A stretch of DNA of 64,000 bases from JACTMZ01 sp044359955 (GCA_044359955.1 JBIKLF010000001.1:124001-188000); one strand, 5' to 3'; shown: positions 31,987 through 42,046, counted from the stretch's first letter. Translations and numbers: made by a program. The notes: generated from the sequence alone by a model not told the origin.

Positions 31987-34545
31987 TTACTCCGAGCGCA
32001 ATGCCGTCGCCGGCTGGATGCGCGCGGCGCGGGTGGCGGGGAGGAGACCGGCGAGGGCGGCGGCGGCGATGATCCAAACTGGTGTCCAGGCCATGAGGTC
32101 CCACGGATAGCGCAGTTGCACGGTCCAGCCGAAGAAGGCGAGGTTGATGACCCACGTGAGCACCATGGCGAGGCAGGCGCCGGCGGCGAGGCCGATGAGG
32201 CTGGCCAAGAGGCCGATCAGGGCGGACTCCGCGACGAAGGCACGCCGGACTTGGCCGGAGGATCCGCCGATGGCGCGCATGATGCCGATCTCGCGTTCGC
32301 GTTCGGTGACGAGAGTGGTCAGCGTGAGCGAGACACCGAGAACGGCGACAATGACCGAAATGGTGCGCAGGACGTAGGTGACGGCGAAGGTTTGGTCGAA
32401 AATTTCGAAGATGCGCTGGCGCAGGGAGGCGTTGGAATAGACGGCGTATTCGGTCTCGCCTCCGAAGCGCTCGCGGAGTTCGCTGCCGAGGGCGTCGGCC
32501 TGCGCGGGATCGTGGAGATGGACGCCCGTGGTGTGGGCGCCGGGAGCGGGCCAGTGGACAGCGTAGTTGGCGCGGTCCATAAGGATGACACCTTGGTCGC
32601 GGGTGTAGTCGAGGTAGACGCCGGCGATGCGGAAGGATTGCGGTCCGGCGGGGGCGGCCAGTTCGATCGGGTCGCCGGCGGCGACTTGATGGCGGCGGGC
32701 GAAGCTTTCCGAGACGGCGACATGGCCCGGGGTGCGGAAGAGTTGCGCTTTGCCTGCGCTGTCGCCGCCGGTGAATTCGAGTTCGCCGCGCACGCGGCCG
32801 CGGATGATGCCGAGGAAAACTTCTTCGCCGCGGAAGGGGATGCGTTTTTCGTGGAAGGTGTCGACCGAATCGACCGATGGATGGTTTTCCAGCCACGTGA
32901 TCACTTCGTCGGGAATCGTGGCTTGGAATCCGGTGACTTCGTTGGCCGCGAGGGTGACGAAGAGATCGGCTTGGATGGTGCGGTTGATCCAGGTGTCCAC
33001 GCTGGCGCGGAAGGAATAGATCATGACGGAAATACCGACGGTCATGGCAATGGCGGCCATGAGGGCTGCGGTGGTCAGGGCGTTGCGGTGCATGGCGCGG
33101 ACGAGGTTGCGCACGGCCATGCGCCAGGCGGTGCCGCGGGTGAAGCGTGTCGCGAGTGGGGTGAGCAGTTTTCCGGCCGCGGACGTGGTGGCGGGGACGA
33201 GGAAGGCAAAGCCAATGATGACGAGAAACGCGGCGGCGAACCCGAGCAGGGCCGGTCCGGTCTGCAGCGCGAGCCAGGAAGTGGCGATGGCGCCGGCGAG
33301 GCAGAGGATCCCGTAAGCGAGCCAGCGTCGCGGGACGGTGGCGTAATGTTCCATCGCGGTGCCGAGGTGGAGGGCGCGGGTCACTTGCACTTTGGTCGCT
33401 TCGCCGGAGGGGATCCAGGCGGCGGCGAGGACAGACACCAGGCCGGCCATCGCTGCCGAGGCGATCTGCCATGGGGTAACGGCGAGATTTTCGATACTGA
33501 CCAGCACATAAAGGGAGCTGATTGTTTCGCCGACGGCGCCAACGAGGAGTCCGGCCAGCGGGAAGGCGGCCAGAATGCCGAGGATGATCCCCGGAATTCC
33601 GAAGACGAGGGCTTCGCCGAGGAAGAGGGCGCGGATTTCGCGGCGCGAGGTGCCAATGGCGCGGAGGATGCCGATTTCGCGGCGGGCGCGCAGAACGGAG
33701 GCGGAGACCGTGTTGTAGATGAGAAACATGCCGACGAGGAGCGAGACGAGGCTGAGGGCGGTGAGGTTGAGTTGGAAACTGGCCAGCATCTTGCCGATTT
33801 GCTCGCTGCGTTGTTGCGGGGCGGCGACGACCACATCCGGAGGAACGATGGCGCGCGCGGCGGCCGCCACAGCGGCGGGGTCAGCGTCTGCGGAGAGGAG
33901 GATTTGCACGGAGTCGAGCTTTCCGACCGTGCCGAGCAATTCTTGGGCCCAACCGATATCCATCGAAGCCGAGCGGATATCGGCCAGTGCGGCGGGGTCG
34001 TCGGGTTGGAGGACAAAACGGACGCGGAGGTCGGCCGGGCGTCCGTTCGCGTTGACCCGGAGGATATCGCCTTGCTTGAGTCCGAGTTTCCGCGCGAATT
34101 CCCGGGTCAGGGCGAGGGCGTCGCGCTCGCGCAGCCAGGCTTCGACATCAACGGGCGCGCCATCGGGCCAGACCATGCGGAAGGTTTCGAAGGGCGGGTT
34201 GGTGAAGGGATCGACGCCGAGCAGGCGGAGGTATTCGCCGGGATGATCGGGCAGGGTGAGGATTCCTTGCACGACGGGGGTGGCCGCGGTCACCCCGGGG
34301 ATTGCGGCCAAAGTCGGGAAGAGGGTTTCGTCGAGCGGACCGCGCACTTCGAGGTTTGCTTTGCCGGCCAGAAGTTCGACGCCGGCGCGGAACGAGCGGT
34401 TCGCGCTGTGGTTGGCGATCATGATGGCGAGGAAAACGCACACCCCGAGGGCCACGCTCACCACATTCATCGCGGCCAGCAACTTGTGGCGCCGGGCGTG
34501 GCGCAGGACCTGACGCAGCAAAATAGACGGCCAGTGGCGGGTCAT
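31987..34545 (-). CDS. ABC transporter permease, double FtsX domain
   Basis: This 852-residue membrane protein has a helix near residues 22-45, a large periplasmic domain, three helices around 265-370, a second block of helices and periplasmic domain (about 410-680), and three final helices. This is the layout of permeases with two FtsX domains, as in lipoprotein and macrolide export systems. No ATPase gene is adjacent; the gene instead overlaps the glnD stop by four bases. The ATPase may lie elsewhere. Its substrate is unknown. Confidence 0.85.
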   Translation of the reverse strand: MTRHWPSILLRQVLRHARRHKLLAAMNVVSVALGVCVFLAIMIANHSANRSFRAGVELLAGKANLEVRGPLDETLFPTLAAIPGVTAATPVVQGILTLPDHPGEYLRLLGVDPFTNPPFETFRMVWPDGAPVDVEAWLRERDALALTREFARKLGLKQGDILRVNANGRPADLRVRFVLQPDDPAALADIRSASMDIGWAQELLGTVGKLDSVQILLSADADPAAVAAAARAIVPPDVVVAAPQQRSEQIGKMLASFQLNLTALSLVSLLVGMFLIYNTVSASVLRARREIGILRAIGTSRREIRALFLGEALVFGIPGIILGILAAFPLAGLLVGAVGETISSLYVLVSIENLAVTPWQIASAAMAGLVSVLAAAWIPSGEATKVQVTRALHLGTAMEHYATVPRRWLAYGILCLAGAIATSWLALQTGPALLGFAAAFLVIIGFAFLVPATTSAAGKLLTPLATRFTRGTAWRMAVRNLVRAMHRNALTTAALMAAIAMTVGISVMIYSFRASVDTWINRTIQADLFVTLAANEVTGFQATIPDEVITWLENHPSVDSVDTFHEKRIPFRGEEVFLGIIRGRVRGELEFTGGDSAGKAQLFRTPGHVAVSESFARRHQVAAGDPIELAAPAGPQSFRIAGVYLDYTRDQGVILMDRANYAVHWPAPGAHTTGVHLHDPAQADALGSELRERFGGETEYAVYSNASLRQRIFEIFDQTFAVTYVLRTISVIVAVLGVSLTLTTLVTEREREIGIMRAIGGSSGQVRRAFVAESALIGLLASLIGLAAGACLAMVLTWVINLAFFGWTVQLRYPWDLMAWTPVWIIAAAALAGLLPATRAARIQPATALRSE

Positions 34546-37301
34546 TTCTCCGCTCCGGACTCCGCCACGGCGGCCTCTTGCAAGGCGCGCTGGAGGGCTT
34601 GCACCTCGCGCTGACCGGAGACCTTGGCGCTGTCGTCCGCCCGGCTGAGATAAAACGTATCCATGGCGACTTCTTTCTCCGTGGTGATACGCGCCAACTC
34701 GAGGTTCAGTTCCTGCCGGTCAAGCACGGCGAAGAGATCGTAGAGCAGTCCCATGCGGTCCGGGGTCTCGAGATCGACAATGGTGAAGGCCGGGTGACTG
34801 CGGTTGTCGATCGTGATGCGGGTGGGAAGGTCCGCTTCCTGCGACATGCGGTAACCGGTGCGGGCGCGCGCTTTGGCGATGTGCGGGGCGAAATCGAAAT
34901 CCGGATCCTGCAGTGATTCGTCGAGGAGACGTTCGAAAAGGCGGTGGTCTTTCTCGTTGGCCACCGGTTGGTGCTTGGCATCACAGACCCGGAAGATGTC
35001 GAGGACGAGATTGTCCGTGCGGGTGTGAATGTCGGCACTGAGGATGTTGACCCGTGCGGCGAGGAAGGCGCCGCAAATGCGGACGATGAGTCCGGGGTGA
35101 TCCCACCCGCAGAGGAGGACTTCACTGTGTCCCTGTTCGGGGTGGTGCATCCATTTGACCACGGGGCAAACGCCGCTGGCTCCTTCCTTGCTTTGGGCTG
35201 CGAAAAATTGGCGGAAGAGACGGACGTGCCCGGCAATTTCCGAGGCGGTGAAAGTGCGGAAATAGCGCTCCGGCATGTTGGCAAAGTGTGCGGCGGCTTC
35301 GTCGCCGTAGTCGGACGCCAGCTTGCGGAGGACTTCATTTTTCAGCTCTTCGAAATCGACGCGGCGTTTTTCGAAAAAAGCCGGGCCATCCTGGAGGTAA
35401 GCTTTGGTCGAGCGGTAGAGGTGCCAGACGAGGTCCTCTTTCCAATCCGACCAACTGGTGTCACTCGTGCCTTGTCCGTCGGCCAAGGTGATGAGCATGA
35501 GCGCATCGAGGTCGTGGCCCGGTTGCACCAGTTCCGCGAAATGCGAGACGGTGGCGGGATCGTCGAGGTTGCGGGACTGGGCGGTTTTGGAAAGGAGGCC
35601 GTGGTTGTCGACCAGCATGATGAGGGCGCGGCGCTGCTCGGAGGACAACTGCAGGCGTTTGGCCACGCGGGTGGCCATCATGGCGCTGGCTTCCTCGTGA
35701 TGGCGGCGGTGTTCGGCCTTGCCCGTGTCGTGCATCAAGAGCGCGAGGTAAAGCGTGGCCGGATCGTCGTTCTCGAGGAACAAGTCGCGATAGCCGGAGA
35801 GTTTCGGATCTTCGCTGGTGATCAGGTTGTCCAGTTTGTCGATGCAGACCAGAGTGTGCTCGTCGGCCGTGTAGCGGTGGAAAAATTCATGCTGCACCAA
35901 GCAGGTGAGGCGTCCGAACTCGGGCAGATAGCGTCCGAGGAAATCGGTTTCGTGCATGAGACGCAGGATGCGGCCGACTTGACCCTTGCGGGAGAGGATG
36001 GAGAGGAACACTTCGCGCACCGCGCGCGAGTATTGGAAGGTGCGGTCAACCAAGCCGAGCCGCTTGCGCACGAGGTCGAGCAATTCCTGCGAGAGATCGA
36101 GCCCGCGCAACTGCGCGTGTTGGAAGAGACGCATCAACCGCGGCGGGTCCTGGGTGAAAATGCTGCTCGAGTCGGCGTGAAGCATGCCGCCCTTCGCGTA
36201 AAAGCCGTCGAAGCGTTCCGTCCGCTCGGCCGGCGGCGCAAAGAGGCCGAGCAAACCGGCGGCGCGGGAGGGCTTCAGCTCGGGTACCATGCGGTGCACG
36301 GCCGCGGCCGTGATGCGGTTGATGTTGCGGGTGTGCTGGTAATAGTCCCGCATGAAGGCCTCGACGCGGGCCAGCATGTGCTTCTGCGGGTATTCGAGCC
36401 GCGTGGCGACTTGGCCCTGGAGGTAAAGGGTGAGCGAATCGATCGGGCGCTTGTTCACGAAATGCATCTCGGTGCGGACGCGAAGCAGGAAGTCGTAGGC
36501 CTTTTCGAGGAACCGGCGTTCGCTTTCGGTCAGGATTTTTTTCTCCACGAGTTTGGCCGTTGTCATGGCGTGCGCATGGAAGTATCCGTTCCAGAGAAGA
36601 TTCTGGTAATCGCGCAGGCCGCCGGCCCCGTGTTTCACGTTGGGCTCCTGCACGGACACGATGCGTCCGTATTGCTCGTGCAGTTCCTTCTGGTTGACCA
36701 GTCGCCAGGCGATGTAGGCGTCCTCTTTGCCCTTGACGCATTTGCGCTCGAATTCCCCGCGGAAGCGGTCGACCAGTTCGCGGTCTCCGGCCAGCCAGCG
36801 CGATTCGAGCATGGAGGTTTTGGTCTGCAGATCGGAGTTGGCCTGCGAAATCGCTTCACGCACGGAGCGCACGGAGTGCCCGACCTTGAAACCGGTATCC
36901 CAGAGCAGGCGGAGGATTTCCTGCACGGTGGCGGTTTCCCTCGCGTTGGGTTTGTTCCCGGAGTGGAGGAACATGATGTCGACATCGCTGAAAGGATTCA
37001 TCTCGCGGCGTCCGTATCCGCCGAAGGCGATGACGGCCAAACCTTCGGGCTTCGGTTTTCCGAAATGCGCGGTGCAGACCTGCGCGAAAATGCGGCGGAA
37101 GAGAATGTCGACCAAGTCGCTGCGTTGCCGCACGACTTCGCGGCCGCCGGCCCCGGCCGAAATGCGCAGGCGCAGGCGGTGTTCTTCCAGCCGGCGGAAA
37201 CGGCGGTAGGGCTCGAGGCATTCGGGGGCGGATTTCCCCCGGGTCTGTTTGTCGAGATCCTCGGAGGCGCGGGCGAGGACTTTTTCGGGATCGTAACTCA
37301 T
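34542..37301 (-). CDS. glnD: PII uridylyltransferase/uridylyl-removing enzyme
   Basis: This 919-residue protein senses glutamine and modifies PII. It has a nucleotidyltransferase domain with GGYGRREMNPFSDVDIMFL near 98, an HD domain with LMHDTGKAEHRRHHEEAS near 555, and two C-terminal ACT domains (about 770-850 and 855-915). The Met at 37301 gives the conserved length; upstream sequence looks non-coding. Its 3' end overlaps the permease gene by four bases and an OmpA-domain gene lies 20 bases upstream. Confidence 0.95.
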   Translation of the reverse strand: MSYDPEKVLARASEDLDKQTRGKSAPECLEPYRRFRRLEEHRLRLRISAGAGGREVVRQRSDLVDILFRRIFAQVCTAHFGKPKPEGLAVIAFGGYGRREMNPFSDVDIMFLHSGNKPNARETATVQEILRLLWDTGFKVGHSVRSVREAISQANSDLQTKTSMLESRWLAGDRELVDRFRGEFERKCVKGKEDAYIAWRLVNQKELHEQYGRIVSVQEPNVKHGAGGLRDYQNLLWNGYFHAHAMTTAKLVEKKILTESERRFLEKAYDFLLRVRTEMHFVNKRPIDSLTLYLQGQVATRLEYPQKHMLARVEAFMRDYYQHTRNINRITAAAVHRMVPELKPSRAAGLLGLFAPPAERTERFDGFYAKGGMLHADSSSIFTQDPPRLMRLFQHAQLRGLDLSQELLDLVRKRLGLVDRTFQYSRAVREVFLSILSRKGQVGRILRLMHETDFLGRYLPEFGRLTCLVQHEFFHRYTADEHTLVCIDKLDNLITSEDPKLSGYRDLFLENDDPATLYLALLMHDTGKAEHRRHHEEASAMMATRVAKRLQLSSEQRRALIMLVDNHGLLSKTAQSRNLDDPATVSHFAELVQPGHDLDALMLITLADGQGTSDTSWSDWKEDLVWHLYRSTKAYLQDGPAFFEKRRVDFEELKNEVLRKLASDYGDEAAAHFANMPERYFRTFTASEIAGHVRLFRQFFAAQSKEGASGVCPVVKWMHHPEQGHSEVLLCGWDHPGLIVRICGAFLAARVNILSADIHTRTDNLVLDIFRVCDAKHQPVANEKDHRLFERLLDESLQDPDFDFAPHIAKARARTGYRMSQEADLPTRITIDNRSHPAFTIVDLETPDRMGLLYDLFAVLDRQELNLELARITTEKEVAMDTFYLSRADDSAKVSGQREVQALQRALQEAAVAESGAEK

Positions 37302-37321
37302 GGGCCGCGGAAGGCGCTGTT

Positions 37322-38311
37322 TTAGCGTCCTTCGGTGGCGCGGAGAATGACAATCTCGACGCGGCGGTTGAGTTGCTGCTCCTCGACGCCGCCGGTGGCC
37401 GGCGCGAGCGGGCGCGTGCTGCCCAGACCGCGCGTGTCGATGCGGGCGGGATCGATCGTCATGCGCGAGGCCAGCCATTGTTTGACCGATTCGGCGCGGG
37501 CACGGCTGAGCTGCGCGTTGTAATCCGCCCCGCCGAAGGAATCCGTGTGCCCTTCGATGCGGAAACGGGCGTCCGGATTGCGGCGGATGAGTTCGCCCAG
37601 CTTTTCCAGGCTGGTGATCGCTTCGGGCCGGAGGAACGACTCGTCGTAGCCGAAGAGGACGTCGGCCGGCATGAAGATGGGGCCGGTGGCGGCGGTGAGC
37701 CCGCCGGTCTGCGCGAGCAGGTCGTCAAGGTCGCTGTAACCGGCGGGAACCGAATCGGTGCCTTCGCTGCCGGCGCGTCCGGCGGCGGCCGCCAATTCGA
37801 TGGCGGGTTGGGCGGCGGCAGCGGGCACGTCGGCAAGAAGGGCCTCGCGCATCGAGGCAAGGTCTTCTTCGAGCGCGGCTGCGGTTGCCGACTCCAGGCG
37901 ATTGGCCGCCTCGCTGGCTGCGAGGCCGATTTGCGGAGCGGGTTCTTGGTCGATGCCGAGTTGGCCCGGTTTGGCGGGGGCGGCGCGGACTTCCGCTTTC
38001 TCAGCCGAGATGTCCTCGGCGGGAAGATCGACGGGTGCGGGGGTGATTGTGCGGACCGCTTTGTTTTCGGGCTCCGGGGTATCGTCGAGCAGGCGGGAGT
38101 CGATCTCGACGCGTTCGACCTTGAAGGCGCGTGGCACCATCTGGTCGTAGTAGGAATCGCTGAAGGTGTTGACCGCGTGCGACCGGGCCCACCAGATGAA
38201 ACCGAGGTGTGCGGCGACAGAAAGGACCAGCGCGAGGAGAACCCAGCGGCCCCATGGCTCTTTCCGGAGGGGTTCATCCTCCAGTTCGTCGAGCAGCGAA
38301 GAGCGGTCCAT
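37322..38311 (-). CDS. Inner-membrane-anchored OmpA-domain protein
   Basis: This 329-residue protein has one membrane helix near the N-terminus (about 24-42), a long Ala/Glu/Pro-rich stretch (45-200), and an OmpA-like peptidoglycan-binding domain (about 215-325). The domain contains FRIEGHTDSFGGADYNAQLS and RGLGSTRPLAP, the usual peptidoglycan-contact motifs. An N-terminal anchor with no lipobox suggests it links the inner membrane to the wall. It is the first gene of a group with glnD and the permease. Confidence 0.85.
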   Translation of the reverse strand: MDRSSLLDELEDEPLRKEPWGRWVLLALVLSVAAHLGFIWWARSHAVNTFSDSYYDQMVPRAFKVERVEIDSRLLDDTPEPENKAVRTITPAPVDLPAEDISAEKAEVRAAPAKPGQLGIDQEPAPQIGLAASEAANRLESATAAALEEDLASMREALLADVPAAAAQPAIELAAAAGRAGSEGTDSVPAGYSDLDDLLAQTGGLTAATGPIFMPADVLFGYDESFLRPEAITSLEKLGELIRRNPDARFRIEGHTDSFGGADYNAQLSRARAESVKQWLASRMTIDPARIDTRGLGSTRPLAPATGGVEEQQLNRRVEIVILRATEGR

Positions 38312-38410
38312 CGACCCCGAAGATGAAGTTGCCCGGCCTCCGATGCAAACCTGTAGGCGCCAAAGATCTTGACCGCAGGGCTCTCTCTTCTACGTTCGCC
38401 CCTCCGGTTT

Positions 38411-39289
38411 ATGCCTGAAAAAACCCTCAGAATCGGTCTGCCCTCCGGCAGCCTGATGGATCAGACCTTGTCCCTCTTCGCCAAGGCGGGCTTCACTGTG
38501 TCCGGGGCCGACCGTTCCTACCGGCCCGCGGTCGACGATCCCGAGTTGGTGGTCCGCCTTTTGCGCGCCCAGGAAATCAGCCGTTATGTCGAACAGGGGT
38601 TTCTCGACTGCGGCATCACCGGACGCGACTGGGTCGCCGAAAATGCGTCCGATGTCGCCTCGCTCTGCGATTTGCCTTACAGCAAAGTCTCCTCGGCTCC
38701 GACCCGTTGGGTCGTGGTTGTTCCGGAAGATTCTCCGGTGCGGTCCGTCGAGGATCTGGCCGGCAAGCGGGTGGCAACCGAGGCGGTCGGACTGACCAAA
38801 GAATTTTTCCGCCGCCGCGGGGTGAGTGCCGAAGTGGAATTCAGCTGGGGAGCGACCGAGGTGAAGGTGCCGGATCTGGTCGATGCGATCGTGGATATCA
38901 CCGAGACCGGTTCCTCGCTGCGGGCCAACAATCTCCGCATCGTCGAGACCATCATGGAGTCGTATCCCGTTTTCATCGCCAACCGCGAGGCTTACTCCGC
39001 CGAATGGAAGCGGGGCAAGATGGACCGCATCATCCTCCTCCTGCAGGGGGCCCTGGCCGCCCGCGGCAAGGTCGGGCTGAAAATGAATCTTCCGCAGGCC
39101 CGTTTGGAGAATTTGCTTGAGGAGTTGCCCGCTCTCCGGAATCCTACCGTTTCGCCTCTGGCGCATGATGGCTGGGTCGCCGTCGAGACAGTCATCGATG
39201 AGAAGGTTGTCCGCGAGATCATCCCGCAACTCAAAGCGCTCGGGGCCGAGGGGATTATAGAATATCCCCTCAACAAGCTGGTTTATTAA
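38411..39289 (+). CDS. hisG: ATP phosphoribosyltransferase (long form)
   Basis: This 292-residue enzyme catalyses the first step of histidine synthesis. It has LRIGLPSGSLMDQTLSLF near the start, DCGITGRDWVAE near 68, the PRPP loop VDAIVDITETGSSLRANNL near 165, and a C-terminal ACT-like regulatory domain (GLKMNLPQARLENLLEELP on). The long form does not need HisZ. The ATG at 38411 gives the conserved start. Confidence 0.96.
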   Translation: MPEKTLRIGLPSGSLMDQTLSLFAKAGFTVSGADRSYRPAVDDPELVVRLLRAQEISRYVEQGFLDCGITGRDWVAENASDVASLCDLPYSKVSSAPTRWVVVVPEDSPVRSVEDLAGKRVATEAVGLTKEFFRRRGVSAEVEFSWGATEVKVPDLVDAIVDITETGSSLRANNLRIVETIMESYPVFIANREAYSAEWKRGKMDRIILLLQGALAARGKVGLKMNLPQARLENLLEELPALRNPTVSPLAHDGWVAVETVIDEKVVREIIPQLKALGAEGIIEYPLNKLVY

Positions 39290-39297
39290 GGCAACAC

Positions 39298-39402
39298 ATG
39301 GGATCAATCAAAAAGAGGCGGAAGGCGAAAATCGCCAAGCACAAGCGCCGCAAGCGCATGAAGCTTAACCGCCACAAGAAGCGTTTGCGCTACAAGAGCT
39401 AA
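39298..39402 (+). CDS. bS22/AURKAIP1 (COX24)-like ribosomal peptide
   Basis: This 34-residue, extremely basic peptide (more than half Lys and Arg) starts GSIKKRRKAKIAKHKRRKRM and continues KLNRHKKRLRYKS. The GS-x-x-KKRRKK-x-x-KHKRRK pattern is that of the bS22/mS38 family, small-subunit ribosomal peptides annotated in bacteria as AURKAIP1/COX24 domain proteins. It begins eight bases after hisG and is followed 17 bases later by a TPR gene. It is easily missed because of its length. Confidence 0.85.
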   Translation: MGSIKKRRKAKIAKHKRRKRMKLNRHKKRLRYKS

Positions 39403-39419
39403 AGGCTATCTTTGGCCCC

Positions 39420-41159
39420 ATGTTCGCGCGTTTCCGGTTGCGTCCCCTCGCTGCCTGGTCGCTCTCTGCCGTCGCCCTTGGCCACGGCTCGCACGCCCTT
39501 TTGGCGCTGACCGTCGATGTGGGCGGGGGCGATTCCTCCCCCCAAGCCCGTGCCGCGGTCCTCGACGAATCGGCGGACCGCCGGGCCGAATCCATGGCCC
39601 GCGTGGCGACGGGTCTTCTCGTCGCCGAGAACGATCCGGACGAGTCGTTCCGCCACTACCGCCGCGCCCTCGATCTGGATCCGTCCAATGTGTCCTTGTC
39701 CCAGGAAATTGCGCGCGTGCATTTGCAACGCGAGGAAGTTCCCGAGGCTCTCGCCGTGCTGAAGGATGCGCTCAAGCTCAATCCGAAGTCCTCGTCGCTC
39801 GCCCTGCGCATTGCCGGCATCTATGTCGTGAGCCTGCGCAAATTCGAACCGGCCGAGCGCTACACGCGTCAGGCCTTGGGAGCGGATCCCGACGGCATCG
39901 AGCCTTACCAGATGCTTTACAGCATTTATCGCGCGGACGGCCGGCCCGGCGAAGCGGCTTCCTTGCTCCGGGAGGCGGCCCGGCGCGGTGACAACAAGAG
40001 CGCTGCCTTTTGGGCGGGTCTCGGCGACCTCTCGGTCCGGCAGTTGGTCATGGACGGCCACCTGCGTGACTCCGGCAAAGCCGCCGTGGCCCTCGGGCAC
40101 TACCGGAAGGCGTCCGAGTTGGGACGGCAGGATCCGGTTGTCTTGTTGCGCGCTTTGAATTTCTTTTTTGCCGGCAATCACCTCGAGGATGCGGTTGCCA
40201 CCGCCCGCCGCCTGCTTGTCCTGCAACCTTCCGACGCACAGTCCCGCGAGAAACTCGCGCTGGCTCTCGCCGCGCTCGGGCGCGAAGACGAGGCGCAGGC
40301 CGAACTCGAGGCCGTCACCGCCGAAAATCCGGCCAGTTTGCTGGCCTACCGCGCGCACGGGGAACTCCTGCTCAAGCGCGGCGATACCTCGGGTGCGCTC
40401 GAAAAATTTGAAAAAGCCCTCCTCCTCCACGATGAAGATCCACGGCTTTACCTCGAGATTGTCGATCTTTGCGTGAAGACGGAGAACCCCGAGCGGGCGG
40501 CATCGTGGTTGTCGCGTGCGCGCGAGAAATTCACCAACCTTCCGGACCTGCCGTTCTATGAGGCGCAATTGCTCGGGCATCTCAAGCGTTGGCGCGAGGC
40601 CCTCAATGCCATGGACGTCGCCGCCGCGCTCGCCGCGCGGTATCAGCCATCGTTCCTCAGCGCCGAATTTTATTTCCAGCACGGCGTGGTCGCCGAACGT
40701 GCCGGCCAGCACGAGGACGCGGTGAAACATTTTCTCTCGTGTCTCGAAATGGACGACCGTAATGCGGCCGCCCTCAATTACCTCGGTTATATGTGGGCCG
40801 AGCGCGGAGAAAACCTGGCCGACGCGGAAAAGTTCATTCGTCGCGCCCTCGAATCGGAGCCCGACAATGCCGCTTATCTGGACAGTCTCGGCTGGGCCCT
40901 TTACCAGCAGGGCCGTTTCCACGAGGCGCTCGAACCGCTGGAGCGTGCCGCGAAAATTTCCACCGCAAATCCGGACCCGACGATCGAGGAGCACCTCGGC
41001 GATGTCTTCGAAAAACTCGGCCGCCGCCAAGAGGCGGTCAAAGCGTGGGAGCGCGCCGCCGCACTCGAAGGCGCCTCGGAGGAAATCGCCGGCAAGCTGC
41101 AAGCTGCCCGCGCGGGCCAGGCTGCCTCATCCGAAGAGGCAAAGGCCGCCCAACCCTGA
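39420..41159 (+). CDS. Secreted tetratricopeptide-repeat protein
   Basis: This 579-residue protein has an N-terminal hydrophobic segment (about 7-30) that looks like a signal peptide, then about twelve TPR-type helix pairs to the end. Typical repeats are GLLVAENDPDESFRHYRRAL, LNYLGYMWAERGENLADAEK and DSLGWALYQQGRFHEALEPL. Such proteins usually act as scaffolds for envelope complexes. It follows the bS22-like peptide by 17 bases and ends before tRNA-Lys. The specific partner is unknown. Confidence 0.85.
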   Translation: MFARFRLRPLAAWSLSAVALGHGSHALLALTVDVGGGDSSPQARAAVLDESADRRAESMARVATGLLVAENDPDESFRHYRRALDLDPSNVSLSQEIARVHLQREEVPEALAVLKDALKLNPKSSSLALRIAGIYVVSLRKFEPAERYTRQALGADPDGIEPYQMLYSIYRADGRPGEAASLLREAARRGDNKSAAFWAGLGDLSVRQLVMDGHLRDSGKAAVALGHYRKASELGRQDPVVLLRALNFFFAGNHLEDAVATARRLLVLQPSDAQSREKLALALAALGREDEAQAELEAVTAENPASLLAYRAHGELLLKRGDTSGALEKFEKALLLHDEDPRLYLEIVDLCVKTENPERAASWLSRAREKFTNLPDLPFYEAQLLGHLKRWREALNAMDVAAALAARYQPSFLSAEFYFQHGVVAERAGQHEDAVKHFLSCLEMDDRNAAALNYLGYMWAERGENLADAEKFIRRALESEPDNAAYLDSLGWALYQQGRFHEALEPLERAAKISTANPDPTIEEHLGDVFEKLGRRQEAVKAWERAAALEGASEEIAGKLQAARAGQAASSEEAKAAQP

Positions 41160-41234
41160 TCATCTTTGGTGAAAGTCCTTGAGTCTTCAGGTGATCCCTG
41201 CGAACGTTACCGTTCAGTTCCAAGACTGCGCCAA

Positions 41235-41308
41235 GGGCTCTTAGCTCAGCTGGTTAGAGCATGCGACTCTTAATCGCCAGGTCCTGGGTTCGAATCCCAG
41301 AGGGCCCA
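41235..41308 (+). tRNA. tRNA-Lys (CTT)
   Basis: The sequence folds into a complete cloverleaf: acceptor GGGCTCT paired with AGGGCCC, D stem GCTC/GAGC, anticodon loop CTCTTAA giving anticodon CTT, T arm CTGGG-TTCGAAT-CCCAG, and discriminator A. The first pair of the anticodon stem (T-C) is a mismatch, but the rest is regular. Confidence 0.95.
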
Positions 41309-41409
41309 CTTCCCGAGCGAAATGACACTTCGTCGGGCGCAATTTTAACCCACGAAGCCCGATCGGAAATTCACTTCGACGAGGTATCAGCGTAAAAGCA
41401 ACGTCGATC

Positions 41410-42012
41410 ATGACCAACATCCACCCTGAGACGCGCCGCTTTCTCAACCGCGCGGCCAAAGAAGAATTGCTCGGGCAAAAGGGGATCGTTCTCTGGCTTT
41501 ACGGTCTTTCCGGATCGGGCAAATCGACCATCGCGAACGAAGCTGAACGTGCCTTGCACGGCGAGGGGCGGATGACCGTGATTCTGGATGGTGACAATTT
41601 GCGCACCGGACTGAACAGCAACCTCGGATTCTCCGATGATGACCGCACCGAGAACGTCCGCCGCGTGGCCGAGACGGCGAAGCTGCTCGCGGGGCAGGGC
41701 ATGATCGTTTTTGTTTCGGTCATTACCCCTCTGCGCCGCCAGCGCTCGCTTGCCGGGGAAATTATCGGTCCTGACTTTCACGAGGTCTATGTGAAGGCGG
41801 ACTTCGATACTTGCGCGGGTCGCGATCCAAAGGGGCTCTACGCCAAAGCGAAGGAGGGGAAAATCAGCCAGTTCACCGGCCAGGACAGCGGCTTTGAGGA
41901 ACCCGGGGCGGCGGCGCTTGTGCTTGACACCCAGGCACGTTCCGTTGCTCAGTGTTCGGCCGATTTGCTTGGGTATTGGCGGTCCGTGGCGGACGGCCAC
42001 CGGAAGGATTGA
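41410..42012 (+). CDS. cysC: Adenylylsulfate kinase
   Basis: This 200-residue enzyme phosphorylates APS to PAPS. It has the P-loop LYGLSGSGKSTIANE near residue 33, DGDNLRTGLNSNLGFSDDDR near 61, and the loop VFVSVITPLRRQR. It is the first gene of cysC-cysD-cysN, which together activate sulfate. The sulfite reductase cysI is encoded separately about 27 kb away. Confidence 0.95.
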   Translation: MTNIHPETRRFLNRAAKEELLGQKGIVLWLYGLSGSGKSTIANEAERALHGEGRMTVILDGDNLRTGLNSNLGFSDDDRTENVRRVAETAKLLAGQGMIVFVSVITPLRRQRSLAGEIIGPDFHEVYVKADFDTCAGRDPKGLYAKAKEGKISQFTGQDSGFEEPGAAALVLDTQARSVAQCSADLLGYWRSVADGHRKD

Positions 42013-42046
42013 TTCACCGGAAAAGCCCGCGCGAGGGAAAGCACTC

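Noticed and set aside
31807..34614. A 935-codon open frame antisense to the FtsX-type permease
   Set aside because: Its translation is a monotonous Gly/Asp/Glu/His-rich sequence with no domain, as expected on the opposite strand of a GC-rich gene. The permease frame has clear membrane helices and family structure.
34944..37325. A 793-codon open frame antisense to glnD
   Set aside because: glnD has catalytic motifs in order and full length; the antisense frame has none.
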